Positions 35,198 to 46,275 of a stretch of DNA of 64,000 nt are shown here, one piece after another. Position 1 is the first letter of the stretch. The number at the start of each line of letters is the position of its first letter. This stretch comes from Mauremys mutica (Eukaryota > Chordata > Testudines > Geoemydidae). Below the pieces are notes generated by a model. The model was not told the DNA's origin, made no database searches, and saw nothing but the letters and a program-made list of their open reading frames with translations. The DNA lies in contig NC_059076.1 in the NCBI RefSeq assembly GCF_020497125.1, forward strand, positions 8,733,951 to 8,797,950, in the 5' to 3' direction. Position numbers and translations under genes: made by a program.

Positions 35198-35439
35198 AAA
35201 GAAGCCAGCAGCGGAGAGGTGCCGTAGGTTGGTAAAGTTGAGAACACACCTGAATTTTCTACAGTTTTGAAATTCGATGGTTTAATTTTTGATTTTGTGA
35301 ATCCTACAATTCTTCAGTGTAGAAAGAGACGATTGTTTTCACCGTAGCATTTCAATTCTAGGCTTTGACTCCTTCTCTGGATCGGCTGGCACAGACCCCT
35401 GTGCTCATTGGCTTAATCTGCACAAGGGAGATTTAGGCT

Positions 35440-35640
35440 TGATAAAAGCTAACTATAGAAACGAAGGAAGTATTGGAAGAGGTCACCAAGCGAAGTTGCG
35501 GAACAGGTTTTTAAAAGCAGATTAGACAAACACCTGTGAGATATGGTCCAAGTTGACTTGGCCCTTCCTTGGTGCAAGATCATGGGTGAAATGACTTCTG
35601 GAGGTTCCTTGCAGCCCTATGTTTCTTGGATTCCTTGTGG
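35440..35640 (+). mobile_element. Old CR1/L3-type LINE 3' fragment
   Basis: In the + direction it reads W-K-R-S-P-S-E-V-A-E-Q-V-F-K-S-R-L-D-K-H-L then a stop. This is the C-terminal 'W-N-x-L-P-x-E-V-V-E-x-P-S-L-E-V-F-K-x-R-L-D-K' region of CR1/L3 proteins. The 3' UTR continues 'aatgacttctggaggttcct'. It is diverged and old. Confidence 0.6.
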
Positions 35641-36629
35641 AGTTCAGTTGAGTTGACTAGGACCCAACGATCAGAACTGCTGTCTTACACTATATACTCT
35701 CAGGATAAATTGATATGCACAATTGTAGTCACTGTATTTAATTAGGAAATCCACTTAATTTCAAGGGTAAAAGTATTTTTTTACAATTTAGTAGTTTTCC
35801 CCTTATAAGCACAACTTTAATGAGTAACATGACAAACACGACAAGACATTATTATTTTAAACATCATATGTAGCTTCCTCAGAATTTATATTCATCCGTC
35901 TTGTAACTAGTCACTTCCATTTTATCTTCCTGTCATCTTGAATGAACTAGGAATGGAAATATAATTTCCCAGGGGCCTTAAAAATTGGGGAAGTATTAAG
36001 TGCAGCTGAAATTAAGTGATTAATAATTTAGTTTTAGGTCATGAATCAGCTTTATGTGATACTGAAGATCATTTGCAACCTTAGAAACACTAGTGGCAAC
36101 AATGCACTCAGGAGGTTCAGGGCGGTAAAACCTCTAAGGTGAGGCTGCTGAATCTAATCAATCTAATCGTCAATCCTCCAGTACCAAAATGTATTTCCTT
36201 TTTGCACCAAATTTCCTCAGATCTTCTTGACAGAAAAACGTCAGCTCGTTTGACAGTTGACTGGCAGGTTGTGTTGCATCATAATTGGGGAGAAGCTAAG
36301 AGATTTAATGGCTGCTCATAGTTCCTCCTCCCCCCCCACACTTTTTTTTTTAATATAAGGTTTTCTATGACAGATGCAAAAGGCCTTAGCAACTAGGCCC
36401 TGTGCCTTTTTCCCCCCTGCTTCCTCTAGAGGTAATTATCTTCCTCCATCAATAGCACTGTCAGAAATTGGTCACATAATTCAGCATTTAAATGAACAAT
36501 GAATGTAATATTTCCTGTCTCCCAGTGGAATGGTTTGCGGCTCACATTCTTCTCTGTCACTCGCTCACTCTTGATGTATGTCCTGCGCTCAGTCCTTGAA
36601 TGCCTTCTATCCCCTGTGTTTCATTACAG

Positions 36630-36696
36630 ATGTTGGCTCAGACTTGACACCTACTTCATTTGGAGCTTTATAGGACCGGCGACCTTGATAATTATG
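36630..36696 (+). CDS. ADGRL3: ADGRL3 exon: end of ECL2 and first half of TM5
   Basis: This 67-nt exon has one base (A) completing the split Val codon followed by 22 codons: C-W-L-R-L-D-T-Y-F-I-W-S-F-I-G-P-A-T-L-I-I-M. The Cys is the ECL2 partner of the TM3 cysteine encoded at 21537-21539, and C-W-L is conserved in latrophilins (family knowledge). TM5 starts at about F-I-W-S-F-I-G-P. The acceptor is 'tttcattacag' and the donor is ATG|gtaaga. A-T-L-I-I after G-P and L-D-T-Y rather than V-D-N-Y both match ADGRL3 and not its paralogues. Confidence 0.95.
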
Positions 36697-38185
36697 GTAA
36701 GAACTCCTAATTAACTACTCCATCTCCCAGGTCAAGAAATAAAACTTTCACTCTATATCTTGAATTTACATAGATTAATTTGGGAAAAGCATGTTCTTAT
36801 CTGACCCCACCTAACACAAGCAATTAGACACTCATTATAAGAGACTCCTTGCATTCTGAAATACTTGATCAAAACCTGTTGGAGAAAGGAAAGTATGTTT
36901 CACTACGAACTTGTGCTGTGGAAACTTGTTCAGAATAGTCTCTTGCAAAGCTTGTTTGATGTTATCAGACGTTTAGAAGCGCTGGTCTCTATTTTGACAT
37001 CACTGTATGCTCATCTCTTTGAATTCCAGAGTGAAGCAATACATCATTTATGCACAAAGGGAAATCTGAAATAGGAGTGAAGTCAAAAATGGAAAAGATT
37101 TTTTTCTCTCTCTTTAGAAGTTAAAACAAAATAAGTGTAACTTCACAGTTAACACATTTTGTCACCATATCAGATAACATAGCAAGAAGGTAAAGAACCA
37201 AACTTTAGAGACAGCTGGAGTTTGCTCATACTGAAATCACTGCAATAAGGCTTACATAAATCATGCTTTGTTTTAAATATAAAGTAGTTCAGCCAACAGA
37301 GCAAGGAATGAGCATACTCATTTCAATGCAGACGTTGTAGTTGGTTCTCATTTCAATCCAGAGTGTTTCATTAGCCATCCAGATTGAGGCCTGTGCTACT
37401 TGCTAAATCTATAGTGACTATCATATGTCAAACACAAAAACAGCCCAGTTGTGTGCAAATCAGGGGATCGTGCTGTTTGAAGGATGTAGTGGCTTGCGAG
37501 TGTTATACGTTTCTGTACAGAACCATTAATCTATATTTTTATTAAATACATTTATAAAAGGCCTCTCTCTCTCTGTGTGATTGCTGCCTCTCGTCTGGGT
37601 CTTTGGTAACTCATTTCCAGTCACTGGGAGCCTCTCTAGCGTAGAGCTAGTGAATCACAATCTATCTTTTACAGCATAGACCAACCTCCTTTTCCCAGTC
37701 ACTACGTTGTAGTGTCTCTTTAACACTCGCTTGCCCATGCATCTCCCAAGTTACGCTGTATTTGAAAATGTATACTCACCCCTACCCTGGGTGAGGGCAG
37801 GCCTGGTGTTCCTTTCCATGGGAGCAGGTGAATGGTTTGTCGTCAGTATGCACCGCATAGCCGCAGAAGAGCAGTTACAGCAAACATTTTTTTAATTTTC
37901 CATTACATCACTTGAAACACTGCTGTTGGTGTAAAGGCTGGCTTCATCCAGCACCACAGCTTTGTGGAAGGAACTCTATTGTATTGCTGCTCTCTCATTC
38001 GGCAAGCTGCCTTGCCTTTATAGAATACTAGGCAATCATCTATGATTTAGTCTCTATAAAACTGTAGTGAGAACTAATTTCCCAGAGCAACTCATCTGTT
38101 ACAAAGAAAAGACTCACTTCCCTCTCCTCCAGTTCTGCCGTGTAACACAACCTTGTTTTTTTCCTTCTTTTTTTTTTTATTCCAG
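36697..38185 (+). other. ADGRL3: ADGRL3 intron between the two TM5 exons (1,489 bp)
   Basis: The donor is gtaaga. The acceptor is preceded by an unusually long pyrimidine tract ('cttgtttttttccttctttt' and more T, then 'attccag'). I see no recognisable repeat in it, which makes it the least repeat-laden intron of the window. It contains a short CT/GT tract near 37562-37580. Confidence 0.92.
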
Positions 38186-38277
38186 CTTAATGTAATCTTC
38201 CTGGGGATTGCTCTCTATAAAATGTTCCATCATACTGCCATCCTGAAACCTGAATCTGGCTGTCTCGACAATATCAA
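38186..38277 (+). CDS. ADGRL3: ADGRL3 exon: second half of TM5 and third cytoplasmic loop
   Basis: This 92-nt exon has 30 codons plus two bases (AA) of a split codon. Product: L-N-V-I-F-L-G-I-A-L-Y-K-M-F ends TM5, and H-H-T-A-I-L-K-P-E-S-G-C-L-D-N-I starts the third cytoplasmic loop, which faces the G protein. The acceptor is 'attccag' and the donor is ATCAA|gtaagt. The open AA is completed either by C from the microexon (Asn) or, if that is skipped, presumably by G from the next exon (Lys). E-S-G-C-L-D-N-I rather than D-S-S-R-L-(D/E)-N-I distinguishes ADGRL3. Confidence 0.95.
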
Positions 38278-39733
38278 GTAAGTGGCTTTTTTCCCCCCGT
38301 CTCTCTCTCTTTTGCTGTTTATAGCTCCTTTACTCTTTGAACAGAGTATATTGTAACTAACCCTCCTGACAGAAATGACAAGAAGGGGTGATGCATTGTC
38401 CTTATCTCATGTGATCCTGTTTTTGACTGCAGAAGTGGTTTATTATGAGCAGGAACGGGTGGATGAGGATGAAGGCCTGTCTTTAAAGGGTCCCGGTATT
38501 AGAGTGTATTTAAGATGAGTGGTGGCAGTTTTCATTCAGTTTTGCATAGCACAGTTGTGTGTGCCCGTACTGAAAAAGACAATGGCCAGGTTCTTTAAAG
38601 TAAGATGGAACTGCAGCTAATGTAAGATGGAATTACAGTTTGGCAATTACCATTTTAGTACTGTGCAGAAAAGGAGTGGAAGTGTGGATTGCTATTACTT
38701 CTCCCTGCTTTGAGTGCCACGGCCTACTTCTGATTGGTTTCTCTCTGCAGTAGATTTATCGGCTCATATTCTGCCCTCAGTCCAAACCTAAAGTAACCCA
38801 TATGGCTTTAGTGGCGCTGCTCCAGATTTACACTGGAGTTCCTAAGATCAAATTTTTGTGCTCTCTGCACAGCACATATATTGTTCTTTACTTTGGTGAG
38901 CATCCAAGGCACGGCATCATATGGTCTAGCTATTGATTGAATAGAATATTAATGCCCGGCAGTGCCTGCCTATGACAATGCCTATGGCTTCAATTGCTTG
39001 CTTTACAAATGCAAGTGAGATTTCAGGTGGCAGTGTGTGATAGGGTGTGGAGTCAGCTAATTAATAAGACCATCTAATGAACTTTGTGAGGAGGAAATGG
39101 TCAGTCTCAGCACTTTATTGTGCATAGAGCAAAGCAGAACAATATCTGACTCCGCTAAAGGGCTCTCTCATCCCCGCTTTGACAGGTGGGAGGAGGGAGA
39201 GGACAGGAAGGGAACTCATTATATAATGACTGAAGAGCACGTTTCTCCAAGAGGTTATTGTTGTTGTGGCTGTATCTGCTCTCGCAGATGGTGCTTTCCT
39301 TTAAACTAGGTCAGGCCTCGCCATGAAATTCTCAAGCTGGACAGGGGTTTGAAGTGCCCCAGCAGTGCCCCAGCACAGCTTTCCGATTCCAAAGACCGGC
39401 TCTTTTGTAGCAGGGGCGGGCGTGGCGAAGGGCAGCGCCGAGAGCCGCTGGAAATTGCAGAAGGGGAGCGGAAGCTTTGCAGAGTGCTCCTCACCCTTCC
39501 CCACAAGCTGCCAGTGACCCCGGAGATGTAGGGGTTCCTGGTAATTCTGCAGGGGTGGTGCAATAGAGCAGCGACACTAGGCATTAACATCCAATCCGCA
39601 GAGGAGGGGAGCGGAGCGGCGCTTCGCCATCGACCAAGTAGCATGGCCACAGAGGCATCTCTGCTGGGGAGTGAGGAGGGGGGAGCCCAGGCTGACAGAT
39701 GAAGAGCAGGGCATTCCCCAGGGTTGAGTCTAA
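38278..39733. other. Intronic sequence, nothing recognised
   Basis: No gene or named repeat. Bases 38770-38850 ('tggctttagtggcgctgctc', 'cagatttacactggagttcc') may be half of a small palindromic repeat. A C/G-richer patch at 39340-39680 carries short overlapping frames on both strands, without domains. Confidence 0.45.
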
Positions 39734-39926
39734 GGGCTTGTCGGCGCTACGTGTGCTTTGCCAGCATAGCTATACTGGCGTAAGGAGATCAGCGGTACCG
39801 GGAGAAGGATTTTGTTTCTGGTGTCACTGTGCCTACACTAGGGCTTTTACTGGCATAGCTATGGCTGCTACTGTGTGCGATTTTTTTCACACTGCTAGCC
39901 GACAGCTATGTAGCGTAGACTAAGCC
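39734..39926. mobile_element. MITE, 193 bp
   Basis: It is flanked by TAA (39731-39733 and 39927-39929). The left terminus is GGGCTTGTCGGCGCTACG and the right terminus is CGTAGACTAAGCC. It also contains two 'tggcatagctatg'-type blocks and 'gcctacactagggctttta'. It is non-coding. The termini relate it to the 12755 copy but the interior differs. Confidence 0.72.
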
Positions 39927-41479
39927 TAAGGTTCCCTGTGTTTTGTCTGGCTCTGTGCTGTTAATCCCCCAGTCCCTGCCCCTTTTCCCCCTCAACCAGC
40001 TCCCTTCCCCAAGGGAATAATAGGTTGGGTCTTGTATCCCTTCAACCTCACACTGTATTTTTTCTTGTCGTTTTTTCCTTTCAGTTTTTTCCCATGATGC
40101 CCCATCTCTCTTGTACATCACCTACCCACGCTGAACTTTCATTTCAGGGTCAGCAGTACATGTCTCTCTGCTGGGTTTATTTCATTTTCTTTTAATACAG
40201 TTGGCGCTTCCTTAGATGTCCTGGGCAATTAGAATTATCTCTTTGAGCAAAGCCTATTTTTTTTCCATATTCTCAGCCTCTGCTTTCCAGCTCAGATGGA
40301 AAATCTCTGGAATAAGAGAAGAGTTTATTGGAAAAGGGAGCTTCCTTTGACAAAGCGTGGCAGCCTAAACATCACTTGTCCATAGAAGAGGCTGTGGGTG
40401 CGGGGAAATGGCTGAGCTCTCTAAGATCCCCCTTTCAGCCCCTGCTCATGAGCTCCTCAATGTAGGACAGTTCCCAATGGCTGGGGGAAGGTGGGAGCAG
40501 ACTGTGGAGCTACCAGATCCACCAGTTTGGGCTCCTCTTTGCTTGCAAAAGCAGAGGGGTATATGGCGCCCCTGGCAAAGCGAGGTATTCTGGCATGGGG
40601 AACTTGGATGTACAGGTGATAACGCGACAAAGAAGCTTGCAAAGTTTGATTTTATGGGTGGTACCATGTTCAGTGACACTTTATTGGCACGACAAGTGTT
40701 GCCAAAACCACTATAAGAGAAAGCCACTCTGTTCAGGTGTGTGACAAGTTACAACACACCTTCCCCACCCCCACCTCCCTGGAACATGGTTATATCCTGT
40801 GTTTCAGCTGTGATCCCTTTTGGCCGTGTGTCATTACTGTCCATTCTTGATCTGCTGGCAGGCTGCTAGGCAGCACAATCCCCCCGCTTCCGTCAGCAGT
40901 ATTTCAGACTCTTGGCTATAGGTACTAGGAACAATCAGTCCACTTTAAGAGTGTAGATGATCCAAAGCCCAAGTCAGTGGCAGTCTTCCCATTCATTTCA
41001 GTGAGCTAGGGATCAGATCTTAAATCAACAGTACATTTAATAACACTCGGGACTAGCAATTTTACTACTCATATTATATCAGCTGTGTAGACCTGCTGTC
41101 TGAGAAGACTTTTTCAAGGTCACCTGGCCAGAAAGCTCAGAACTGTTCTAAATTAAAATAATAATAACAATAATAATAATAGTAATAATAATAAATTAAT
41201 ATCATAATATATCAGTAATCTACTGAGTTATCTTTGCTTGTACCAGGCATTTATATTACAGGTTATGTCAATTACATTGTGAAATATTTTATAGGTTCTT
41301 TGGCAGATGAGTGTCTATTCCTGATTTGACTAAATTAAAATGCTTTGAAAACACAAGCAATACAAATGTTTTAAAACACCTTACTAATATCTTTCCAAAC
41401 CTGTTGCTTCATTACCAGTAACATTCTTTATTTTAAAATATGTGAAAGATATAAACTCAATCTATTTAATTTACCAGAG
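39927..41479. other. Intronic sequence with a TAA microsatellite
   Basis: An imperfect TAA/AAT tract lies at 41155-41196. No gene is seen, and the overlapping frames at 40408-40727 on both strands have no domain. Confidence 0.5.
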
Positions 41480-41808
41480 AAAAGGTTAAGAGGTTACTTG
41501 ATCATGTTCTGTAAGTACCTATCTGTAATTAGAAATTATATTCAGGCTAGAAATAGATGCAGATTTATAACACTGGAGGTAATTAACTATTGGAATATCT
41601 TATCTAGAGAGGTGGTAGATTCTCCAACACTTGAAGTCTTTAAATCAAGTTTGGTTGTTTCTTTCTGAAAGATATGCTCTAGCTCAACTACAAAATATGT
41701 GCTTCATTCAGCAATCACTGAGTGAAATGTTATGGCCTAAATTATACCGGAGCTAATTAGAATGGTCCTTTTTTGTCTTAAATCTATGAAAACAAGATCT
41801 ATGAGGTT
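41480..41808 (+). mobile_element. Old CR1/L3-type LINE 3' fragment
   Basis: In the + direction a decayed frame gives V-N-N-Y-W-N-I-L-S-R-E-V-V-D-S-P-T-L-E-V-F-K (about 41579-41645), the C-terminal CR1/L3 signature. After it come 'gaaatgttatggcctaaatt' and 'ggtccttttttgtcttaaa' as 3' UTR. It is old and diverged. Confidence 0.65.
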
Positions 41809-44169
41809 CCAAAAAATTCAGCTGACCGCTGTGAGCCCTTAGTGTGGTTCCAAAATGTTAAATCTCTGAAGAGTATTATTTTTATTTTGTTTATTTTTTG
41901 TCAACAAACAAGACCTTTTGTATGAAGAGCTTGGCTGTGATTCTTGTGTGACAGTTTTACAGCATTAGGGGAACTGAATGGAAGTTTGTTCTCCCACTTC
42001 ATTTCCCGTTGCTGTTCTGCATTAAGCAATGGCGAAGTTCTCGCAACATAAATCCTCAGGCAACTTGACAACTACAAAATATTCAAATCCCTGTGGCGAT
42101 GTAAAAATAAAAGCTGTGAAATATTTGAATAGGCAATTAATAAGCACCTTGGCAATCTGGTGCTTGCTTATGTCGCTTTAAGGTTGGAAATACATTATGA
42201 AACATAGAAAATGGATAGCCAAATAACTCCACTTAAACGAATCAACTTGATAAGCCCTGGGGTGTCCCCTGGGGTACCATGAATTACTGTGCCAACAGAA
42301 GAGCCATTGAAAGGGCAGCGTCTGAGCCAGGTGCTGTATGGATGAAGGATTTCTGCAAAGTTGTAAAAATAAATATCCTGAGCCTTAGACCATGAGGTAC
42401 AGTCACTTTATTATTGGGCTAACATGGCAGAATCTGAACGTCCAGCAGTTTAACACTCAGCATCCATGAGTTATGCTCAAAGAGTCAAGGAAACACCTTG
42501 ACATTTAGATGGATCAGAAGCTGCCTCATTCTCACCCGTGTTCCCTTTTCCAGGTTGACAGACAGTTTTCAGAAAGATAAATCTATGCTCTGTTAGTTTG
42601 TAGCTTTAGGTCTGTGTATAAAGCCTTCCCCTGATCTCTGTTCACTTGCTTGTCCTTCGACTGTGTTCTCATTGGAACAGGGAGCGAGCTCCTTAAGTGT
42701 TAGGAAAGAGTCCAGCACAGAGTGTGTGCTACCAGTAATAAATAAGTCCAGCGTTCTAACTTGGCTCTTCAGGCACGTAGTTTAGTATGGAGAGGTAGCA
42801 GCCTTTCCATGGTCTAGACCAGACTTGATCTGCCCTGTAATTCCAAATAAAAAGTTTTCATCTTGTATGGGAAAATGTATGATCTCATGGAGAACCCATA
42901 AGCACTGCAGGGCAGGGCCAGTGTCTACTTCTGTGGGTGAAATCCTGACTCTGCTGATGTCCATGGCAGAACTCCTATTGACTTCGATAGAGCCAGGGTT
43001 CACCCTCCTAGCACAACAGGCCTTAGCTGAGCATCTGGGCACCATCATGATGTACGTATTATAACTAACAAGTTTGTAGCTGGGGTCTTTTGATAAAGCT
43101 GGCTTTAAGTGCCTCTTCCCCTCCTCAGTCAGTTTAAAAAAAAAAACCCTCTTTGTGTTTTCAAATATTTAGGGTTCAGACCCAGTGAAAACTACGATTG
43201 TTTCCGAAGGTTTTAAATTAATGGAATATTATGAAATGTAATAAAGAAATAAAATGGCTCCATCTTGGAATCGTCTCACATCTATTTGCCTTTCATGAAA
43301 TTCCAGCCAAGAATGGGTTTTGCCGACTAGCCCTCTTCACTGCAGCATTCTCACTCTTGAAGTTATTTAAGCCATATGCAGTGCTGCCAGTAAGAACTAC
43401 CATAACAAATGTTCTGTAGGTGCCGATCGCTAAATGATTAGGTAGAGCGGTAGGTAGATTAGACAGTTGTGGCCATAAACTTGCGCCCATAAAATTGCTG
43501 CCATTGAAAAGTATGCAGGAGTCGTAACAGGCAGAGGGAAGAAAAAGTCAGCTGAGAACGTCTCGACTAGTTCTGTCAGGGCGAAATTCACCTCTGTGCA
43601 ATGGGCCTGTTTTGGGGGTTTAAGTGGGCTTGAGTAGTGCATAGACCTTGTGCATGAGAATTAAATTAATTCTCAGGGACCAAAGCAAAGGACCTAGCAA
43701 TGGTGAATTGCTGGTATACACTGCTCTGTCATAGATGAGTGTCGGCCACCGCCCTTCCAGTCTGGGGATTGTGGCAGCATGAGGAGTGCCCAGCTGGTGA
43801 AAAGCCAATCTATCCTCCTCTTATACCATGCCCACGCTCCCACAGCCTCTAGCATGGAGAGTAGAGAGGATGGTCTGGAACAACATTGCATTCCAGAGAT
43901 CTCCAGCTGGGAGATAATCCCTGGCAGGGAGGTATTACCGAATGGAACGCTTTAGAGCAGCTCCGATGCGACTCTAATGTCGATTGAACCAGTGCAGAGC
44001 CAGCCATGGAATCAGGTCGCCACAGTTAACCCCTGAGCAGTTGTCCCATTATGCCCACTGGATGCTGGGCACAAGAGAAAATGTGGCCCAGATTTTCAGG
44101 GTACACGTGTGTATTGTTTAATACTCACATTAATCCAGAATGCCTTATAGACCAAAGGACTGCATATTG
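41809..44169. other. Intronic sequence with small repeats
   Basis: Bases 42640-42750 ('cattggaacagggagcgagc', 'gtgtgctaccagtaataaat') look like a MIR 3' tail. The fold-back at 42938-43012 is listed separately. I see nothing else I can name. Confidence 0.45.
42938..43012. repeat. Short fold-back repeat (~75 bp)
   Basis: The left arm 'gggtgaaatcctgactctgc' and the right arm 'gagccagggttcaccctcc' surround 'cctattgacttcgatag'. It is the same family as 16527-16598. Confidence 0.6.
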
Positions 44170-44285
44170 TGGTGCAGTTAGGCCCTGATCCAGCAAGGTG
44201 CTTTAGCACATGGGTAGTCTCACTGATTTCAATGGAAACACGTAGAGTATTGGTATTTTACTGGACTGGGGCCTTGATGCATTCT
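44170..44285. repeat. Short fold-back repeat (~115 bp)
   Basis: 'ggccctgatccagcaaggtg' at the left pairs loosely with 'ttttactggactggggcctt' at the right. The centre is 'ctgatttcaatggaaacac'. It is related to 31055-31178. Confidence 0.55.
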
Positions 44286-45639
44286 CTTCTCTGCTGGCCT
44301 TTGCAAACACTGTAAACTGCCCAGGCTTGTTCATGTTTTCAGACATTTTCCTATTTGTTTAATATCTGTTCTTTGTGAAAAAGTGTTACTGCAGAATCTT
44401 ATTTCCTATGTTCCCCGCCCCCCAATGGCTGTATCACAATTACATTAGGTCGATAAGAGGCATGCTCCTTAATCAGAAAGTATTTAAATAATGGTTATTC
44501 TGATCACAGGACTGTTAGAAGTGGAGGGTGCTTATGTTCTTCCCCTGGGATTGCTTTCCTCATCCTACTGCCAGTTGAATTACTTTGTTTGCAGTCTAGT
44601 GTCATTGGGAATTATGCATGACATCATTTTGGGGCCGTTACAGTAACCAAAACTGATCCTATTATGAAAGAATTGGCTCCAGGGAGGGAATGATTATTTG
44701 ATTAATAAAAGGCAGATTTTGTAATTAGATTGAAAGAATTCCTCAATGGGATTGGACACCTGCTGTACCTAAAGTTATGCAGGAATCTAAATGTGCTTCT
44801 GAATGGCTGGAGGGGAGGGAGTGAAGCATGCTTCATCATACCAGAAAACGAGAGCCCATAAGTCATGCATTCTATTTCTTTTAAGCATTTTCTTTGAAAT
44901 CTCAGTGTCCCCCCGGCACGCCCCCACACTTTTAATTGTCCTGCTCTCTATCTGTGGTTAGGTTTGCTAGCATTCCATTTAGCCAAACTGCTGTCACTGA
45001 CATTTTTCCATGGTGCAGTATGTGGCTGTGAGTTTTATTTTATTTATTTTGGAAGGGGGAAATGTATGCTTTTATAGCCAAGTGCGATTACAAACCCATG
45101 AAAAACGAAGCCGTGTATTGGGAGTTTTCAATTTGTTTTAACTCTCCTTCCCTTTTTCCACACATTTTGCGCCACTGTCATTTTATAGACATAGTATACA
45201 AAACCTGTCTCAATGTTTGCTTTAAAGTCAGCTGGATGCCCTTTAAAAGGTAATTAGTGTGGGCCTTCGCAAAGAATAATAAGTAGGACTGGAGAGTTGT
45301 GTTCAATGAAAATGTCCATCAAAGGAAATCTAGGCACATACAAAAAGCATCCTCCAAGGAATTTATTTTCCATTATGTTAGTTATTGGTACCCAAACTTT
45401 CCACTTGTTGGTTAGTTCAGTTTTTAAAAGGGACCTCAAGATAGTTTTATCCCAGCAATAAATCCTTTTACCTGCATTTTATTTTTGTTGTGGCTTGCTT
45501 GCTCTGTCTCAGCCTGCTAGCATCCCTCTTTCTTTAGCAATACAACAACCACTGAATTAACAAACTGAGGTTCCATTGGATCATTATTTATTCTTTTTGT
45601 GTTATTTTCTAAGCGAGAAAGAATGATGTTAGTTCCTGA
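44286..45639. other. Intronic sequence, nothing recognised
   Basis: It has no gene, RNA or named repeat. Open frames are all at or below 75 codons. Confidence 0.5.
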
Positions 45640-45735
45640 GGCCTCCATTCAGGAAAGCATATGCCTAAATCCCATTGAAATCAATACTTAAATCCTTCCC
45701 TGAATCGAGACCCTAAGGGCCTGATCCTACACAAC
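45640..45735. repeat. Short fold-back repeat (~95 bp)
   Basis: 'cattcaggaaagcatatgcc' at the left and 'taaatccttccctgaatcga' at the right pair around 'cccattgaaatcaatac'. It is followed by 'gggcctgatcctacacaa'. Confidence 0.55.
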
Positions 45736-46087
45736 AGTGAGCCCTCTTATAATAATCGGGCCTACAAATTTGTGATAATTGTAAAAAAATTAAGGAATCA
45801 AAATTGGTGTGTCAAATATTAGGCCTAATTGGTGGACAAAATAATGAAGGGTAGCCTGTTCCACCCGCCATTCCCTTTGTGGGTCCTTCAAGAAAGAGCC
45901 TTTTTTGGAGAGAGGGGGAAATAAAAAAAATAGGGAACAAAAGGTGGATGCTACTGGTAAAGCGAATTTCATCATCATGGCTGCTACCTTCATCATCTCC
46001 TGGGATCTCAGGCCTTCTTCTTCATCCTAAAAAATGTCCTAACGAAACCAAGCCAAAGAAAGGTACCTGAATAACATCGCCACCTAG
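45736..46087. other. Intronic sequence, nothing recognised
   Basis: It has no gene or nameable repeat. Confidence 0.55.
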
Positions 46088-46275
46088 ATAATAATTGGAT
46101 ATACCAATCTCCTAGAACTGGAAGGGACCTTGAAAGGTCATCTAGTCCAGCCCCCTGCCTTCACTAGCAGGACCAATTTTTTTGCCCCAGATCCCTAAGT
46201 GGCCTCCTCAAGGATTGAACTCACAACCCTGGGTTTAGCAGGCCAATGCTCAAACCACTGAGCTATCCCTCTCCC
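46088..46275 (-). repeat. tRNA-derived SINE (tortoise Pol III type), full length
   Basis: On the minus strand it has the A-box head (reverse of 'ccactgagctatccctctcc' at the right edge), the B-box (reverse of 'ggattgaactcacaaccc') and the usual body and tail ('ttggatataccaatctccta' at the left edge). It is nearly identical in layout to 3222-3403 and antisense to ADGRL3. Confidence 0.88.

Larger units (their letters stand above)
21752..36629 (+). other. ADGRL3: ADGRL3 intron between the TM4/ECL2 and TM5 exons (14,878 bp)
   Basis: The donor is gtgagt and the acceptor is 'tttcattacag'. It interrupts a Val codon (GT|A), one residue before the ECL2 cysteine. A CR1 begins only about 86 bp after the donor. 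LINE, SINE and MITE content is listed separately. Confidence 0.93.

Noticed and set aside
36499..36629. Extension of the TM5 exon upstream (open frame from 36499)
   Set aside because: The reading frame before 36630 has no similarity to latrophilin, and a good acceptor sits at 36621-36629.
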